This document shows, one piece after another, positions 63,982 to 64,000 of a stretch of DNA of 64,000 bases (its first letter is position 1; each line of letters begins with the position of its first letter). The translations under genes and the position numbers were made by a program. The stretch comes from Stutzerimonas stutzeri (GTDB lineage Bacteria > Pseudomonadota > Gammaproteobacteria > Pseudomonadales > Pseudomonadaceae), in NCBI GenBank assembly GCA_002387205.1, contig DGLA01000014.1, positions 1 through 64,000 on the forward strand. Reading direction: 5' to 3'. The notes beneath the pieces are model-generated. The model saw only the letters and a list, made by a program, of their open reading frames with translations, was not told the origin of the DNA and searched no databases.

Positions 63982-64000
63982 GTGACAGACCAGACCCCGA
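63982..64000 (+). CDS. Possible start of a gene divergent from rut (cut by window)
   Basis: GTG ACA GAC CAG ACC CCG could be the first codons (VTDQTP) of a plus-strand gene such as rutR or a transporter, placed correctly opposite the rut promoter region. Only six codons are visible and no strong ribosome binding site precedes them, so this is a guess from position. Confidence 0.25.

Overview
The window is chromosomal DNA from a gammaproteobacterium of the Pseudomonas / Stutzerimonas (P. stutzeri) type. Evidence: several gene blocks keep the P. aeruginosa order (compared from memory): rpsF-rpsR-DUF2232-rplI-dnaB-alr-ygiQ; gcbA next to a CtpL-like chemoreceptor; pilR-pilS-bamD/rluD-pgeF-clpB with an Asn-Pro-Lys tRNA cluster; ampD-ampE-chemoreceptor; copZ next to a NalD-type repressor and an MFS pump. 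DNA is GC-rich with long antisense open frames. No phage, insertion sequence, plasmid or CRISPR signature was seen.

Layout. 1-4.8 kb: ribosomal protein operon, replicative helicase, alanine racemase. 4.9-12.1 kb: radical SAM YgiQ, then a convergent chemoreceptor/diguanylate cyclase pair and a divergent DUF2333 gene. 12.2-18.6 kb: pilRS two-component system, bamD, and divergently rluD-pgeF. 18.7-21.8 kb: clpB and three tRNAs. 21.9-27.5 kb: type II NADH dehydrogenase, DUF3094, DUF1631, nadC, zapG. 27.7-34.5 kb: hydrolase, trpS, zapE, GlxA-type regulator, nfi, ampDE. 34.7-40 kb: chemoreceptor, tatD, a small unknown gene, ada, RIO1-type kinase. 40.2-45.9 kb: tripartite RND efflux operon. 46-52.1 kb: ferritin, a second membrane chemoreceptor, and copper homeostasis (cueR, copA, copZ). 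52.1-59.2 kb: NalD-type repressor, Bcr/CflA pump, oxidoreductase/LysR pair, adenine/adenosine deaminase, a small lipoprotein, YigZ, and a 19-cysteine copper-storage-like protein. 59.3-64 kb: rutABCDEF for uracil breakdown, with its upstream control region at the right edge.

How genes work together. Copper: CueR, the CopA exporter, the CopZ chaperone and a cytosolic four-helix Cys-rich protein form an export/storage set; two CueR-like promoters lie back to back between copA and copZ. Motility and signalling: three chemoreceptors (two with good FliA-like promoters), the diguanylate cyclase GcbA, and PilRS. Nitrogen: the rut operon carries a sigma-54-like promoter, an upstream RutR-like palindrome and tandem NtrC-like sites. 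Envelope: BamD, AmpD/AmpE, PgeF, Alr. The right edge probably cuts just inside another rut-linked gene.

I did not find a convincing wholly new system. The best leads are the layered rut control region, the paired CueR promoters, a heptamer repeat family at gene ends, two DnaA boxes in a non-origin intergenic region, and the Csp-like copper protein.
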